Below are positions 19,070 to 27,070 of a stretch of DNA of 64,000 bases, piece after piece; position 1 is the stretch's first letter; the number at the start of each line of letters is the position of its first letter. Under the pieces are notes generated by a model. That model saw only the letters and a program-made list of their open reading frames with translations, was not told the DNA's origin and searched no databases. Location: the NCBI RefSeq assembly GCF_017352195.1, contig NZ_CP071445.1, forward strand, positions 2,108,001 through 2,172,000, given 5' to 3'. This DNA comes from Sedimentibacter sp. zth1 (lineage in GTDB: Bacteria > Bacillota > Clostridia > Tissierellales > Sedimentibacteraceae). Made by a program: the position numbers and the translations under genes.

Positions 19070-20266
19070 ATGGAAAACAAAAATTACGGATTTGGAACTA
19101 AAGCTATTCACGCTGGTAACAAAAAAGACAAAACATATCAAGCTTTGACAATGCCAATTTATCAAACTTCTACATTCTACTTCAACGATTGTGAAGAGGG
19201 TGGAAGAAAATTTGCGGGTGAAGAGGAAGGATATATCTATACAAGACTAGGAAACCCAACTACCTCTGTTTTAGAGCAAAAGGTTGCTGCTCTTGAAGGC
19301 GCTGAAGATTGTGTTGCTGTTGCTTCAGGTATTGGTGCTGTTTCATCAATATTTTGGACTATGTGCAAAGCAGGAGATCACGTTATAGCTGATGGAACAT
19401 TGTACGGATGTACATTTGCTTATTTAAATCATGGTTTAACAAGATATGGTGTTGAAGTTTCATTTATAGATACTTCTAATCTAGATGAAATAAAAAAAGC
19501 ACTTAAACCTAATACTGCTGCTGTTTATCTTGAAACACCTGCTAACCCTAACTTGAAAATTGCTAATATAACAGCAGTTTCTGAATTAGTACATAATTAT
19601 AAAAAGGAAATCATGGTAGTTTGTGATAATACTTTTGCTACTCCATATTTACAAAACCCACTTAAACTAGGAGCTGATGCAGTTATTCACTCAGGTACTA
19701 AGTATCTTAACGGTCATGGAGATGTTATAGCAGGCTTTGTATTAGGAAAAAAAGATTTTATAAATCAAGTTAGATTATTTGGATTAAAAGACATGACTGG
19801 TGCAGTTATGGGACCATTTGAAGCTTTCTTGATTTTAAGAGGATTAAAAACATTTGAACTTAGAATGGATAGGCACTGCGACAATGCAATGAAAATTGCA
19901 AACTACCTTGAACAACATCCTATGGTTGATAAAGTATTTTATCCAGGACTTAAATCATTTGAAGGTTATGAAATAGCTCAAAAGCAAATGCGTAAATTTG
20001 GTGGAATAGTAGCTTTTGAAGTTAAAGGTGGAAGAGCCGAAGGAATTAAACTTCTTAACAGCTTAAAACTTTGTACTATAGCTGTTAGTTTAGGAGATGC
20101 AGAAACTTTGATTGAGCATCCAGCAAGTATGACTCACTCTCCTTATTCTTCTGAAGAATTGAAAGAGCAAGGTATTTCAGAAAGCTTAGTTAGAATATCA
20201 GTAGGTCTTGAAAATGTAGAAGACATTATAGCTGATTTAGAATATGGTTTTAGTTGTTTAAAATAA
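19070..20266 (+). CDS. megL: Methionine gamma-lyase
   Basis: A PLP enzyme of the Cys/Met metabolism family, 398 residues. It converts methionine to methanethiol, 2-oxobutyrate and ammonia. Residues seen: active-site Tyr and the methionine-lyase-specific Cys in TLYGCTFAY (Tyr112, Cys114), the PLP-binding aspartate in CDNTFATP (about 186) and the Schiff-base lysine in HSGTKYLNGHGD (about 211). The Cys after Tyr-Gly distinguishes it from cystathionine lyases and synthases in known members. AGGAGG lies at a slightly long distance upstream. Probably activated by the divergent LysR protein. Confidence 0.9.
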   Translation: MENKNYGFGTKAIHAGNKKDKTYQALTMPIYQTSTFYFNDCEEGGRKFAGEEEGYIYTRLGNPTTSVLEQKVAALEGAEDCVAVASGIGAVSSIFWTMCKAGDHVIADGTLYGCTFAYLNHGLTRYGVEVSFIDTSNLDEIKKALKPNTAAVYLETPANPNLKIANITAVSELVHNYKKEIMVVCDNTFATPYLQNPLKLGADAVIHSGTKYLNGHGDVIAGFVLGKKDFINQVRLFGLKDMTGAVMGPFEAFLILRGLKTFELRMDRHCDNAMKIANYLEQHPMVDKVFYPGLKSFEGYEIAQKQMRKFGGIVAFEVKGGRAEGIKLLNSLKLCTIAVSLGDAETLIEHPASMTHSPYSSEELKEQGISESLVRISVGLENVEDIIADLEYGFSCLK

Positions 20267-20288
20267 TTAATTGAACAAAAATCATTGT

Positions 20289-20324
20289 AACCACAAGGCA
20301 CATTGTACCTTGTGGTTATTTTTT
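20289..20324 (+). terminator. Terminator after megL
   Basis: AACCACAAGG (20289-20298) pairs with CCTTGTGGTT (20308-20317), followed by ATTTTTT. It also overlaps the end of the convergent DUF6179 gene. Confidence 0.9.
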
Positions 20325-21546
20325 AGCTATAATTATTAACAAAATGTAATAATTGCAACTCCCAATCTTTTAATTCTTTTATATTTTCACCCATATTTAT
20401 TTTATCTGTTATTTGACTAACAAGTAAATTAATTTCTATGTCACCTAACATTTTATATACTTGTTCATATTCATCATCCCATATACAACTATCTAATATT
20501 TCAACTAAATCAGCTAAACTGTGTATTGATGTTTTTATAATAGCTAATTTATCTGATGTATATCTACACTCTTGCATTTCTGATATTAGTTTTCTTAGCT
20601 TTTTATTATTCATTGCTTGCCCATCTACATACTCATCTTTTTCTATATCTTTTCTATAATCACAAGTTACAAAAATTTCATTAATATTAAGACCTATACT
20701 ATTTTTAATATACTTTGACAATTTTATTGCAGAACTTTTCATATATTTTTTTTGCTTTGCATCATTAATATCAAGCTGTTTAAAAATATTGTTTAAAGAA
20801 TTCAAAACTTTTTCTTCTATTTGAAAAATGCTTAAATCTTTAAGCATAAAAAAGAGTTTGTTTTTCTCTTTGATATCAATACTAAGTAGCAATACGTTTT
20901 TTCGTAACATAGCGAGTCCAATTGAATTAAGCAAAACAATTTCATATATATTTAAAAGCATAATAGTATAATCAGAATTATAACCTTTAAGCAAAGCTTT
21001 TATATTGCTTGCATCAAATTTTTTACAAAACAAATCTTCAATTCTAAGTGTCTCTAAATAATTAACTATATACTCTATACCTGTTAATTCTTCAACAGGC
21101 AAAAACAACTGATAGTCTATACTCCCTGGAGTTTCATGGGCAGCATATTGAACGTCATACTTATTAAAAAACTCTGCCAATCCATCAAAAACAGTATCTT
21201 GATAAGACATATTGTCTGTCTTAAGAGCATTATGTTGAATATCTTTATATAAATTTTTTGCATATTCAAAGTTTGCTTTTTCAAACTTAAGTCCTTCATT
21301 AAATAATTTAAAAACATAATCAGCTTCAGTTGTAGTAACAACTACATTAGTATTAGTTTCTATTGAATTTAAGTACCCATTAATGCAATATAAAATTGAA
21401 CTCATAAGCTGTTGAGCTTTTTCAATAGATATAGAACTACTATCATTTACAGTATATTTTTTAGCCCTTTGTTGCAGCAATAAAGCTAATTCATTCATAT
21501 TTGCATTAGCATCAAAAGCATTGTTAATTCCATTCATTTTCTTCAA
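20323..21546 (-). CDS. DUF6179 family protein
   Basis: A 407-residue soluble, mostly helical protein without signal peptide or clear catalytic motif. I recognise it as DUF6179 by its shape and above all by its partner, the DUF6323 gene 13 bases upstream; the two occur together in Clostridia. Central segments are hydrophobic (YNSDYTIMLLNIYEIVLLNSIG) and the C-terminus (WELQLLHFVNNY) is conserved-looking. The track start is TTG (21546); an ATG at 21537 is also possible, and neither has a strong ribosome site, which suggests coupling to the upstream gene. Function not known. Confidence 0.7.
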   Translation of the reverse strand: MKKMNGINNAFDANANMNELALLLQQRAKKYTVNDSSSISIEKAQQLMSSILYCINGYLNSIETNTNVVVTTTEADYVFKLFNEGLKFEKANFEYAKNLYKDIQHNALKTDNMSYQDTVFDGLAEFFNKYDVQYAAHETPGSIDYQLFLPVEELTGIEYIVNYLETLRIEDLFCKKFDASNIKALLKGYNSDYTIMLLNIYEIVLLNSIGLAMLRKNVLLLSIDIKEKNKLFFMLKDLSIFQIEEKVLNSLNNIFKQLDINDAKQKKYMKSSAIKLSKYIKNSIGLNINEIFVTCDYRKDIEKDEYVDGQAMNNKKLRKLISEMQECRYTSDKLAIIKTSIHSLADLVEILDSCIWDDEYEQVYKMLGDIEINLLVSQITDKINMGENIKELKDWELQLLHFVNNYS

Positions 21547-21559
21547 CCATCTCTTTCAC

Positions 21560-22015
21560 TTATTCTATATCACGATACAAATCAAGACTATAACGAGAAT
21601 TTTTGCACATTTTTTCTAAATATGTAGACCTTAATTTTTCTAATGAACCTTGACACTCTCCATCAAAGTATTTTTTCATTCCATGTATCAATTCATCATC
21701 ACTTATTTTGTCTAGTGACTCGTTCTTAAAATAAAAAAACATTTCTTGTAAATCCTCTAATACTTCTACATAATTATCCTGTGAAATATACTGCGAATCA
21801 CAAAATTCAAACACTAGTTTGGGAATAATACTATTCCCGAACTCAATTCTACCCATATACTTAAGTGTTTCATGCTGACATTCTACTAAATCATTTACAT
21901 CTTTAGTTGCCAAAGATAACCCGAATTGGCTTGTAAAATCATTACATTGCCTTATGACCTTAATTGCATTTTCTTTTTGCAAAGCTAATACTGGTAATAA
22001 AATATTTTCGTTCAT
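21560..22015 (-). CDS. DUF6323 family protein
   Basis: 151 residues, soluble and helical, acidic, with no signal peptide. ATG follows AGAGGTGATCTC, a strong site. It forms a two-gene unit with the DUF6179 gene 13 bases downstream. Motif-like stretches: ALQKENAIKVIRQCNDFTSQFGLSL near the N-terminus and GRIEFG. I know the family only as an uncharacterised clostridial partner of DUF6179. No regulatory signal beyond the promoter-like AT-rich upstream region is evident. Confidence 0.7.
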   Translation of the reverse strand: MNENILLPVLALQKENAIKVIRQCNDFTSQFGLSLATKDVNDLVECQHETLKYMGRIEFGNSIIPKLVFEFCDSQYISQDNYVEVLEDLQEMFFYFKNESLDKISDDELIHGMKKYFDGECQGSLEKLRSTYLEKMCKNSRYSLDLYRDIE

Positions 22016-22366
22016 GAGATCACCTCTTTTATATTATTTAGTAATTATAGTCCTTTTTATGTACCATTACAATTCTTGACTTTTTGCTATTTTTATGGTA
22101 TATTTAGACTGTAATAAAGGTGAAAAGTTTTAAAATTTGAACGTAATCGTAAATAGTCAATACTTTTTCAAAACTTACTTGGTCATATACAATATCTTCT
22201 TGTATGTGATTTTTTTGTACCCTAAATTATATATTTTATTAGAAATAAAAATAGCCCTTTGCCTTGTCAAAGTAAGAATTTTTAATTCTCACCCTAACTA
22301 TAACAAAGAGCCTAAATTTGAAAAATACATTAAGAGAACTTTAATACAATACAGTATTTCATAGAA
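22016..22366. other. Gene-free stretch with repeat copy 1
   Basis: No convincing gene. Its right half (about 22252-22359) is one copy of a local repeat with an internal hairpin, positioned as the 3' untranslated end of the minus-strand gene at 22367-22708. Confidence 0.6.
22303..22359. repeat. 57-bp repeat, copy 1
   Basis: Identical over 57 bases to 23922-23978. Each copy lies immediately after the stop codon side of a minus-strand membrane-protein gene. A less conserved hairpin-forming block (about 22252-22302) extends it and is also found near 23876 and 28811. Confidence 0.9.
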
Positions 22367-22708
22367 CTATTTTTTAAAACATAACCTATGATTTAAATAG
22401 ATATAAGCAATAAGTAATATTATGTAAATTGCAGATATAAGTAAACTAAATTTTTTAAAAATACATTCAAAAACAATTACACTTATAAACGGAACAATAA
22501 TTATATACCATTTTCTAATAAAGCACGCAAGCATACTACCAAAAACAATACTAAAAGGTAATATGCCTATTACAAAGTAACCTGTACCTCTACTATATTT
22601 ATTATATTTAATTATAAGTAAACAAAGATATGCAATAAAAACTATTATGTTTGATATTTTTATCAATTTATTTGTTTTAAATAAATTAGAAAAATACTTC
22701 ATTAGCAT
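22367..22708 (-). CDS. Small membrane protein, not recognised
   Basis: 113 residues with about four hydrophobic segments and a basic C-terminus (NHRLCFKK). ATG 22708 is chosen since AGGA lies seven bases upstream; codons on either side (GTG 22714, ATG 22702) are alternatives. Its last 43 codons are duplicated, at about 94% identity and in frame, at 28576-28713. Not assigned to a family. It lies 48 bases downstream of the secreted stalk-domain protein and is probably cotranscribed. Confidence 0.6.
   Translation of the reverse strand: MLMKYFSNLFKTNKLIKISNIIVFIAYLCLLIIKYNKYSRGTGYFVIGILPFSIVFGSMLACFIRKWYIIIVPFISVIVFECIFKKFSLLISAIYIILLIAYIYLNHRLCFKK
22375..22504. repeat. 130-bp duplicated segment, parent copy
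   Basis: Aligns without gaps to 28584-28713 with eight mismatches that I could count; it is the 3' part of the small membrane-protein gene. Confidence 0.85.
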
Positions 22709-22756
22709 TACCACATCCTACACTAAAAATTGGCTAGTCGCTATTACAATAAGTTA

Positions 22757-23653
22757 TTACTCGTTAATAATCTCTCCTGTATCAATGTTGAATTTTAAAA
22801 TAACATTTTTTCTACCGTTAAGTTGAAGTACACTTGGTAGAGTAAATATATTTCCTTCTAAAGATGGACTGATATTATGGCTCATATATCCATTTTCGTT
22901 TATGCTACTTCCAAAATAATAAAATCCTTTATCAACTCCAAGTACATCAATTAGATTAAAGACTTTCACTTCTTCATCTAATTTTTTTACTATTAATTCA
23001 CATTTCCCGAGTAAATTACTACTAGTATAACCTATATACATATCATCCTGTCTAAAATATCGAACGGGGCTTTTGTGAGGAGAATGATCAGCTATAATTT
23101 TGTCATCTATAACTGGAGCAGATGATGTACTATTGTTTATTACCAATCCATTTTCACTATCAAAACTGTAATTCCAACAAAATTCTTCGACAGCAAATCT
23201 CCAAGTTAGTGGAAAATATGTTATGCATCTAAAGTTTAATATTGGATATGTTTCTTGGCTGTTATCCAAGTATTCTTCATAATTAGTTGTATTTACAGCT
23301 ATTGAGTACGTTGGTAATGTTGCAGAATAGTATTTTTTACTGTTTGCAACAGAAGTTTTATACATTTTGTAATCTTCTTTTCCTTCATTCGCACCAATAA
23401 ACAATACCTTTTCTGTATTGTACCAATTAGCTTTTATCCCCATAAATCTAGAGTAGTTATAAGTCATAGGAAAATACGTTATGCCATTATAAACAATAAA
23501 TGGGTATTTATTGTAAGTATTATCAATTTCAACTCCATTTATTGTAACAGGAAACTTTGGTATTGTTACATTTACAGTTGTGGCTTCAGCTGTTTGTGTG
23601 TTAATTAAAATTATAGATATACAGATTGCTAAACTAAATAATATCTTTCTCAT
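22757..23653 (-). CDS. Secreted protein with copper-amine-oxidase-N-like stalk domains
   Basis: 298 residues with a signal peptide (1-25, cleavage near AEATT). The mature part begins with VTINGVEIDNTYNKYPFIVYNGITYFPMTY-type sequence and has a second similar block (TYPILNFRCITYFPLTWRF), the pattern of the beta-rich 'stalk domain' found on many clostridial surface proteins. The C-terminal half is not recognised. AGGAGAAAAA precedes ATG. Probably exported and cell-surface associated; no catalytic function can be named. Confidence 0.75.
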   Translation of the reverse strand: MRKILFSLAICISIILINTQTAEATTVNVTIPKFPVTINGVEIDNTYNKYPFIVYNGITYFPMTYNYSRFMGIKANWYNTEKVLFIGANEGKEDYKMYKTSVANSKKYYSATLPTYSIAVNTTNYEEYLDNSQETYPILNFRCITYFPLTWRFAVEEFCWNYSFDSENGLVINNSTSSAPVIDDKIIADHSPHKSPVRYFRQDDMYIGYTSSNLLGKCELIVKKLDEEVKVFNLIDVLGVDKGFYYFGSSINENGYMSHNISPSLEGNIFTLPSVLQLNGRKNVILKFNIDTGEIINE

Positions 23654-23976
23654 TTTTTCTCCTAATAACCTAAATTTAAAACTAGTAGGTTTACTAATTT
23701 TTCATTAGGTTCTTCAAAATTTTTATACTTTATAGTGTGCTTTAAGTAGTGCTATCCTTTTACTTCCAATTATTTACATCTACATTGTACATATATTATT
23801 TATATTTGTAAAGTTTTTTCGTCCGTTTTTAATTTACAGTTTTCGACAAACAAAAAACACTTAAAGCTTTACTATTTGCTTTGTCAGAGTAAATTTTTTT
23901 TAATTTTCACTCTAACTATTTACAAAGAGCCTAAATTTGAAAAATACATTAAGAGAACTTTAATACAATACAGTAT
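23654..23976. other. Intergenic stretch with repeat copy 2
   Basis: No gene seen. From about 23784 to 23929 it resembles 28723-28867, including a hairpin-forming block, and from 23922 on it carries the 57-bp repeat. Confidence 0.6.
23784..23929. repeat. About 145-bp duplicated intergenic segment, copy A
   Basis: Clearly related by eye to 28723-28867 (ATTGTAYATATATTATTTATATT, then GACAAACAAAAA, CTTAAAGCTTTAC, and the TCAGAGTAA...CTAACTATT hairpin block). Confidence 0.8.
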
Positions 23977-23978
23977 TT
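23922..23978. repeat. 57-bp repeat, copy 2
   Basis: Identical to 22303-22359; its last bases overlap the stop codon of the four-helix membrane protein. Confidence 0.9.
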
Positions 23979-24360
23979 AATCTTGACTATTTATATAATT
24001 ACTACTACAATATCCTACAATCCATAAAATTATGAATATTGTAAAAGTTATAATACTTAAAGAAATATATACTTTAAATGTACACTTTAATACATTTATG
24101 CATAAAATTGAAATTAAAACATTTAAAACAAAATATATTATTGATATAGTTATTAGTACTAAATTAGAAGCAATATTTTTTGATTTATGCTTGAATGTTA
24201 CAATTACACAGCTAAAGAAAACACCCAATATTGAAACTATTAAAAATATATATGTTGTCCAAAACAAATTGTCTTTAGTATCATTTAATAAAAACATAAT
24301 TGCTGATAATGCAATTATAATACCTACAAATGATATATATAACAAATTCTTGTTTTTCAA
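23977..24360 (-). CDS. Four-helix membrane protein, not recognised
   Basis: About 127 residues with four membrane segments and short loops. The start is uncertain: GTG 24369 overlaps the upstream stop, whereas TTG 24360 stands five bases after AGGTGA, so I prefer TTG 24360. Either way it is translationally coupled to the SPFH/zinc-ribbon gene, whose stop it touches. Function not known; the context suggests a membrane partner of that protein. Confidence 0.6.
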   Translation of the reverse strand: MKNKNLLYISFVGIIIALSAIMFLLNDTKDNLFWTTYIFLIVSILGVFFSCVIVTFKHKSKNIASNLVLITISIIYFVLNVLISILCINVLKCTFKVYISLSIITFTIFIILWIVGYCSSNYINSQD

Positions 24361-24361
24361 A

Positions 24362-25507
24362 TTATTCACCTACCTTTTGTCCACATTCAAAGCAAAATTT
24401 AGCATTAGGTTGTAATTCAGCACCACATTTTGAGCAATTATTTGATAATTTATTGCCACAGTGTAAACAAAAATTTCCTTTTTTAGTTTCTTGACCACAA
24501 TTTTTACATATAACCATTTCTTCTGATACTACTTTTTCTCCACATGATAAACAAAATTTTGCATCCTTAGGTAACTGAGCATTGCATTTTTTACACCTAA
24601 TTTTTTCTTCATTTGTTGATAAAACTTTAGAATCTATATTAGTAAATGCACCACCCATAGCAGTCCCTAAAACGCTACCAAGATTTACACCCATTCCGAG
24701 CCCCATACCTGCTCCCATCATTTGTGAACCTGCGCCTTCATTAGAAGCAGCTTTATCTAAAACATCATATGTACGTTCTTGACCATAATTATAACCAACA
24801 ACATTCATTTCAGCTTTTTTGGCTAAAGCTAATTTTAGTTGAACGTATGACGGGTCGTTTTCAGGTACTACAATAGCATTTACATTAAAATTAATAAGCT
24901 TTATTCCATATTCGATAAACTCTTCTGATAAATCCTCTTTAATTGCTTGTGATATACTATCTAAATGTGAATGAACTTCCAAAAATGTTATCTTGTCTTT
25001 TACAAACAGCTTAGCTATACAATCTTTAATTTTAGTCATTAGTATTCCACGGAATGCTGTAATTAAGCTCTGTTGATCAAATTTTTTTACCGTTCCAACC
25101 ATTTTTACTAAAAACTTTTTACTATCTTCTATTTGTACTGCAAATTGTCCATTCGCACCAATAGGTAAAATGATTCCATAAACCGCATCTTGTATTGGAA
25201 TTGGATTACTTGTACCCCAAAGTATATCCATAGAATGAGTTTTGTTTATAAAGTATACTTCACAGTGAAAAGGAGATTCACCGTCAAAGGGTAGATTAAC
25301 AAATTTTCTTATTAAAGGTATGTTTTGAGTTTTTAATGTATGTCTGCCTGCTTCAAAAACATCTAGTGCCTCACCATTTTTAAAAAAAACAGCTTCCTGT
25401 GATTCATGAACTATGAGTTGTGATGCAGTGCTAAAATCTTCATTGGGATGTTTCCATACAAACACATCATTATTACCTTCATATTTAATAACACTCAAAA
25501 TTTTCAT
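24362..25507 (-). CDS. SPFH-domain protein with C-terminal zinc ribbons (YdjI-like)
   Basis: 381 residues, no membrane segment at the N-terminus. An SPFH-like domain of the 'virion core protein' type (about 30-215; VHESQEAVFFKNGEAL, then PIPIQDAVYGIILPIG) is followed by a Gly/Met-rich hinge (about 258-285; GAGMGLGMGVNLG) and about four CxxC...CxxC zinc ribbons (CKKC/CLSC, CKNC/CLHC, CSKC/CFEC). Bacillus YdjI, with this layout, localises to membranes with PspA. The upstream gene also bears a zinc ribbon, as YdjG does, so this looks like a clostridial version of an envelope-stress or membrane-repair unit. Confidence 0.85.
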   Translation of the reverse strand: MKILSVIKYEGNNDVFVWKHPNEDFSTASQLIVHESQEAVFFKNGEALDVFEAGRHTLKTQNIPLIRKFVNLPFDGESPFHCEVYFINKTHSMDILWGTSNPIPIQDAVYGIILPIGANGQFAVQIEDSKKFLVKMVGTVKKFDQQSLITAFRGILMTKIKDCIAKLFVKDKITFLEVHSHLDSISQAIKEDLSEEFIEYGIKLINFNVNAIVVPENDPSYVQLKLALAKKAEMNVVGYNYGQERTYDVLDKAASNEGAGSQMMGAGMGLGMGVNLGSVLGTAMGGAFTNIDSKVLSTNEEKIRCKKCNAQLPKDAKFCLSCGEKVVSEEMVICKNCGQETKKGNFCLHCGNKLSNNCSKCGAELQPNAKFCFECGQKVGE

Positions 25508-25539
25508 ATTGTATTATCTTCCTTCATCAAATTTTTACT

Positions 25540-26682
25540 TTACTTTTCTATAAGAGTTGATTTTTTATATTTTTTTAATTCTTTTATTTTTTTCTTTAAT
25601 TCTTTACAATTTTCTTTATTTTGTTTTTTTTCAGCTATAAGTTCAGCTGGAAAAGAAGTTTTTTCTATCTTTTTCAATAGAACAATACGAACAATTAACA
25701 ATATAATTCCAATCGGAGCAAAAATATATAAAACACACGCAATAAGTCCTAAAACTAGAAGTACCCAATATATTAATAAGAATTTTATACGTTCTTTAGG
25801 ATACTCTTTCCAATGTTTTTTTATATTTAATTTATGGTTCTTTATTTTTTTTGTATAATCATCAATTTCACTTTGTATTTTAGTGATACCATTTTGATTT
25901 GATGAAAGATTATTATAACAATCAATAGCCTTTTCTTTTTTTGATATAATTTCTTTTTTTGCATCATTACTTATATAATATGAAGAAATTCTAGCGCTTC
26001 TTCCACCGTCTTTATTATAGTAAAATCCATTACTATAATTAAATCTCTCGCCATCAATAAAGCCGTCACATAATTCTATTAAATGAATTAATACTTTCTT
26101 TTTTAGTTCTTCAGTTTCTGTAGTTATTAATTCATTTATTTTATATAATATACAAATAGCATTGAATAATGATTCTACATAACAACTGCAACTGCTACTG
26201 TTTTTAAAACTATGTCCTTTCTTTGCAATATTTTGAGTTGGAAAAACCGATAATGCAAGAACTACTAATTCCTCCCTCATTTTTACTTTTTTTTCAACAT
26301 CATTACCAATTATATTGAAAGCTTTTTTAAATCCATTTATAAGCTCATTTGTTCTTGGATTTTGCAAATTAGATAAATATCCAGCACACAATGCTTTTCT
26401 ATAAATTGCATGATAATCTTCTGAATTCATCTCCAAAACTTTTGTATAATAATTATATGCTTCCACATAATTAACAGATAAGAAAGCTCGGTTTGCTAAA
26501 TTCAAACAATTCTTAAGTTTATCAGAATTATCTAGCTTTATACTACCAGATACCTCAACTTTTTGTGTAGCATCTTCTACCATAACCTTTGCTCCACAAA
26601 ACATGCAAAACCCTACTTCTTTTGCATCATCTAACTGTATCTCTCCACCGCAGTTAGGACACTTTGCTGAGACAATTGCCAT
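25540..26682 (-). CDS. Zinc-ribbon, TPR-like and transmembrane protein
   Basis: 380 residues. An N-terminal zinc ribbon (CPNC at 8-11, CMFC at 28-31) is followed by a TPR-like helical part (about 60-115; AFLSVNYVEAYNYYTKVLEMNSEDYHAIYRKAL), a helical middle and a C-terminal coiled coil that flanks two membrane helices (about 300-350). No enzyme motif. The ATG has TTGGAGGGAAA. It begins an operon with the SPFH/zinc-ribbon gene (33 bases downstream) and the four-helix protein. Its own leader carries a promoter and a 16-bp hairpin. Confidence 0.75.
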   Translation of the reverse strand: MAIVSAKCPNCGGEIQLDDAKEVGFCMFCGAKVMVEDATQKVEVSGSIKLDNSDKLKNCLNLANRAFLSVNYVEAYNYYTKVLEMNSEDYHAIYRKALCAGYLSNLQNPRTNELINGFKKAFNIIGNDVEKKVKMREELVVLALSVFPTQNIAKKGHSFKNSSSCSCYVESLFNAICILYKINELITTETEELKKKVLIHLIELCDGFIDGERFNYSNGFYYNKDGGRSARISSYYISNDAKKEIISKKEKAIDCYNNLSSNQNGITKIQSEIDDYTKKIKNHKLNIKKHWKEYPKERIKFLLIYWVLLVLGLIACVLYIFAPIGIILLIVRIVLLKKIEKTSFPAELIAEKKQNKENCKELKKKIKELKKYKKSTLIEK

Positions 26683-26720
26683 ACATTTCCCTCCAATTTT
26701 TTGCTATAATATAAAAAATA

Positions 26721-26757
26721 AAAACAAGTATAAAATTTTACATTTTATACTTGTTTT
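26721..26757 (-). terminator. Terminator-like hairpin in the leader of the zinc-ribbon operon
   Basis: AAAACAAGTATAAAAT (26721-26736) pairs perfectly with ATTTTATACTTGTTTT (26742-26757); on the minus strand TTATTTTTT follows. It lies between the promoter at 26776-26804 and ATG 26682, so it may act as an attenuator or as a 5' stabilising stem. Confidence 0.65.
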
Positions 26758-26775
26758 ATATACAATTCTACAAAT

Positions 26776-26804
26776 ATTATATATCAATTTATCCAATGTT
26801 TCAA
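26776..26804 (-). promoter_or_regulatory. Promoter of the zinc-ribbon/SPFH operon
   Basis: TTGAAA (26799-26804), 17 bp, TATAAT (26776-26781) on the minus strand. Confidence 0.7.
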
Positions 26805-26845
26805 TAATTTTATAATTGTTTTATTACATAATAATAAATAAATTA

Positions 26846-26945
26846 CTACGCAAATCCGCTAGAGGGACCTATGTCCCCTTTTGGCGTAGAAATGCCTATT
26901 TCATAAGCGCTTTTACAGACCCCCCTTAAGCCATCTCGTCCTTTG
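26846..26945. ncRNA. Candidate structured RNA or mobile-element end
   Basis: A block visibly richer in G and C than its surroundings. CTACGC (26846-26851) pairs with GCGTAG (26884-26889) and encloses the hairpin GGGAC-CTAT-GTCCC (26864-26877); further on come AAGCGCTT (26906-26913, self-complementary) and a CCCCCC run. No open frame of note covers it. Orientation is undecided. I do not recognise a known riboswitch. A leftover end or guide-RNA scaffold of an IS200/IS605-type element is one possibility. Confidence 0.4.
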
Positions 26946-26995
26946 CAATTATTGTATTTTATATACTAAAAGTAGAACTTTCCTAATATATAAAA

Positions 26996-27023
26996 AAAGA
27001 GGTACCAATTTTGATACCTCTTT
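26996..27023 (-). terminator. Terminator after the SLH-like lipoprotein gene
   Basis: AAAGAGGTA (26996-27004) pairs with TACCTCTTT (27015-27023); on the minus strand a T-run follows. Confidence 0.85.
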
Positions 27024-27070
27024 CTTTAATAAATATTGCTATTTCCACACTACTACTTTTTAATTTCTCT

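Larger units (their letters stand above)
26683..27070. other. 388-base intergenic stretch with leader, GC-rich segment and terminator
   Basis: No protein gene. From left to right it holds the leader hairpin and promoter of the zinc-ribbon operon, a GC-rich structured segment (26846-26945) and the terminator of the SLH-like lipoprotein gene. Confidence 0.7.

Noticed and set aside
22137-22364. 75-codon plus-strand frame
   Set aside because: No ribosome site; half of it is the local repeat and 3' region of the opposite gene, and its composition is that of random AT-rich DNA.
26846-26945. c-di-GMP, preQ1, purine or TPP riboswitch
   Set aside because: I compared the conserved cores from memory on both strands and none fits; the feature is kept as an unknown structured segment.
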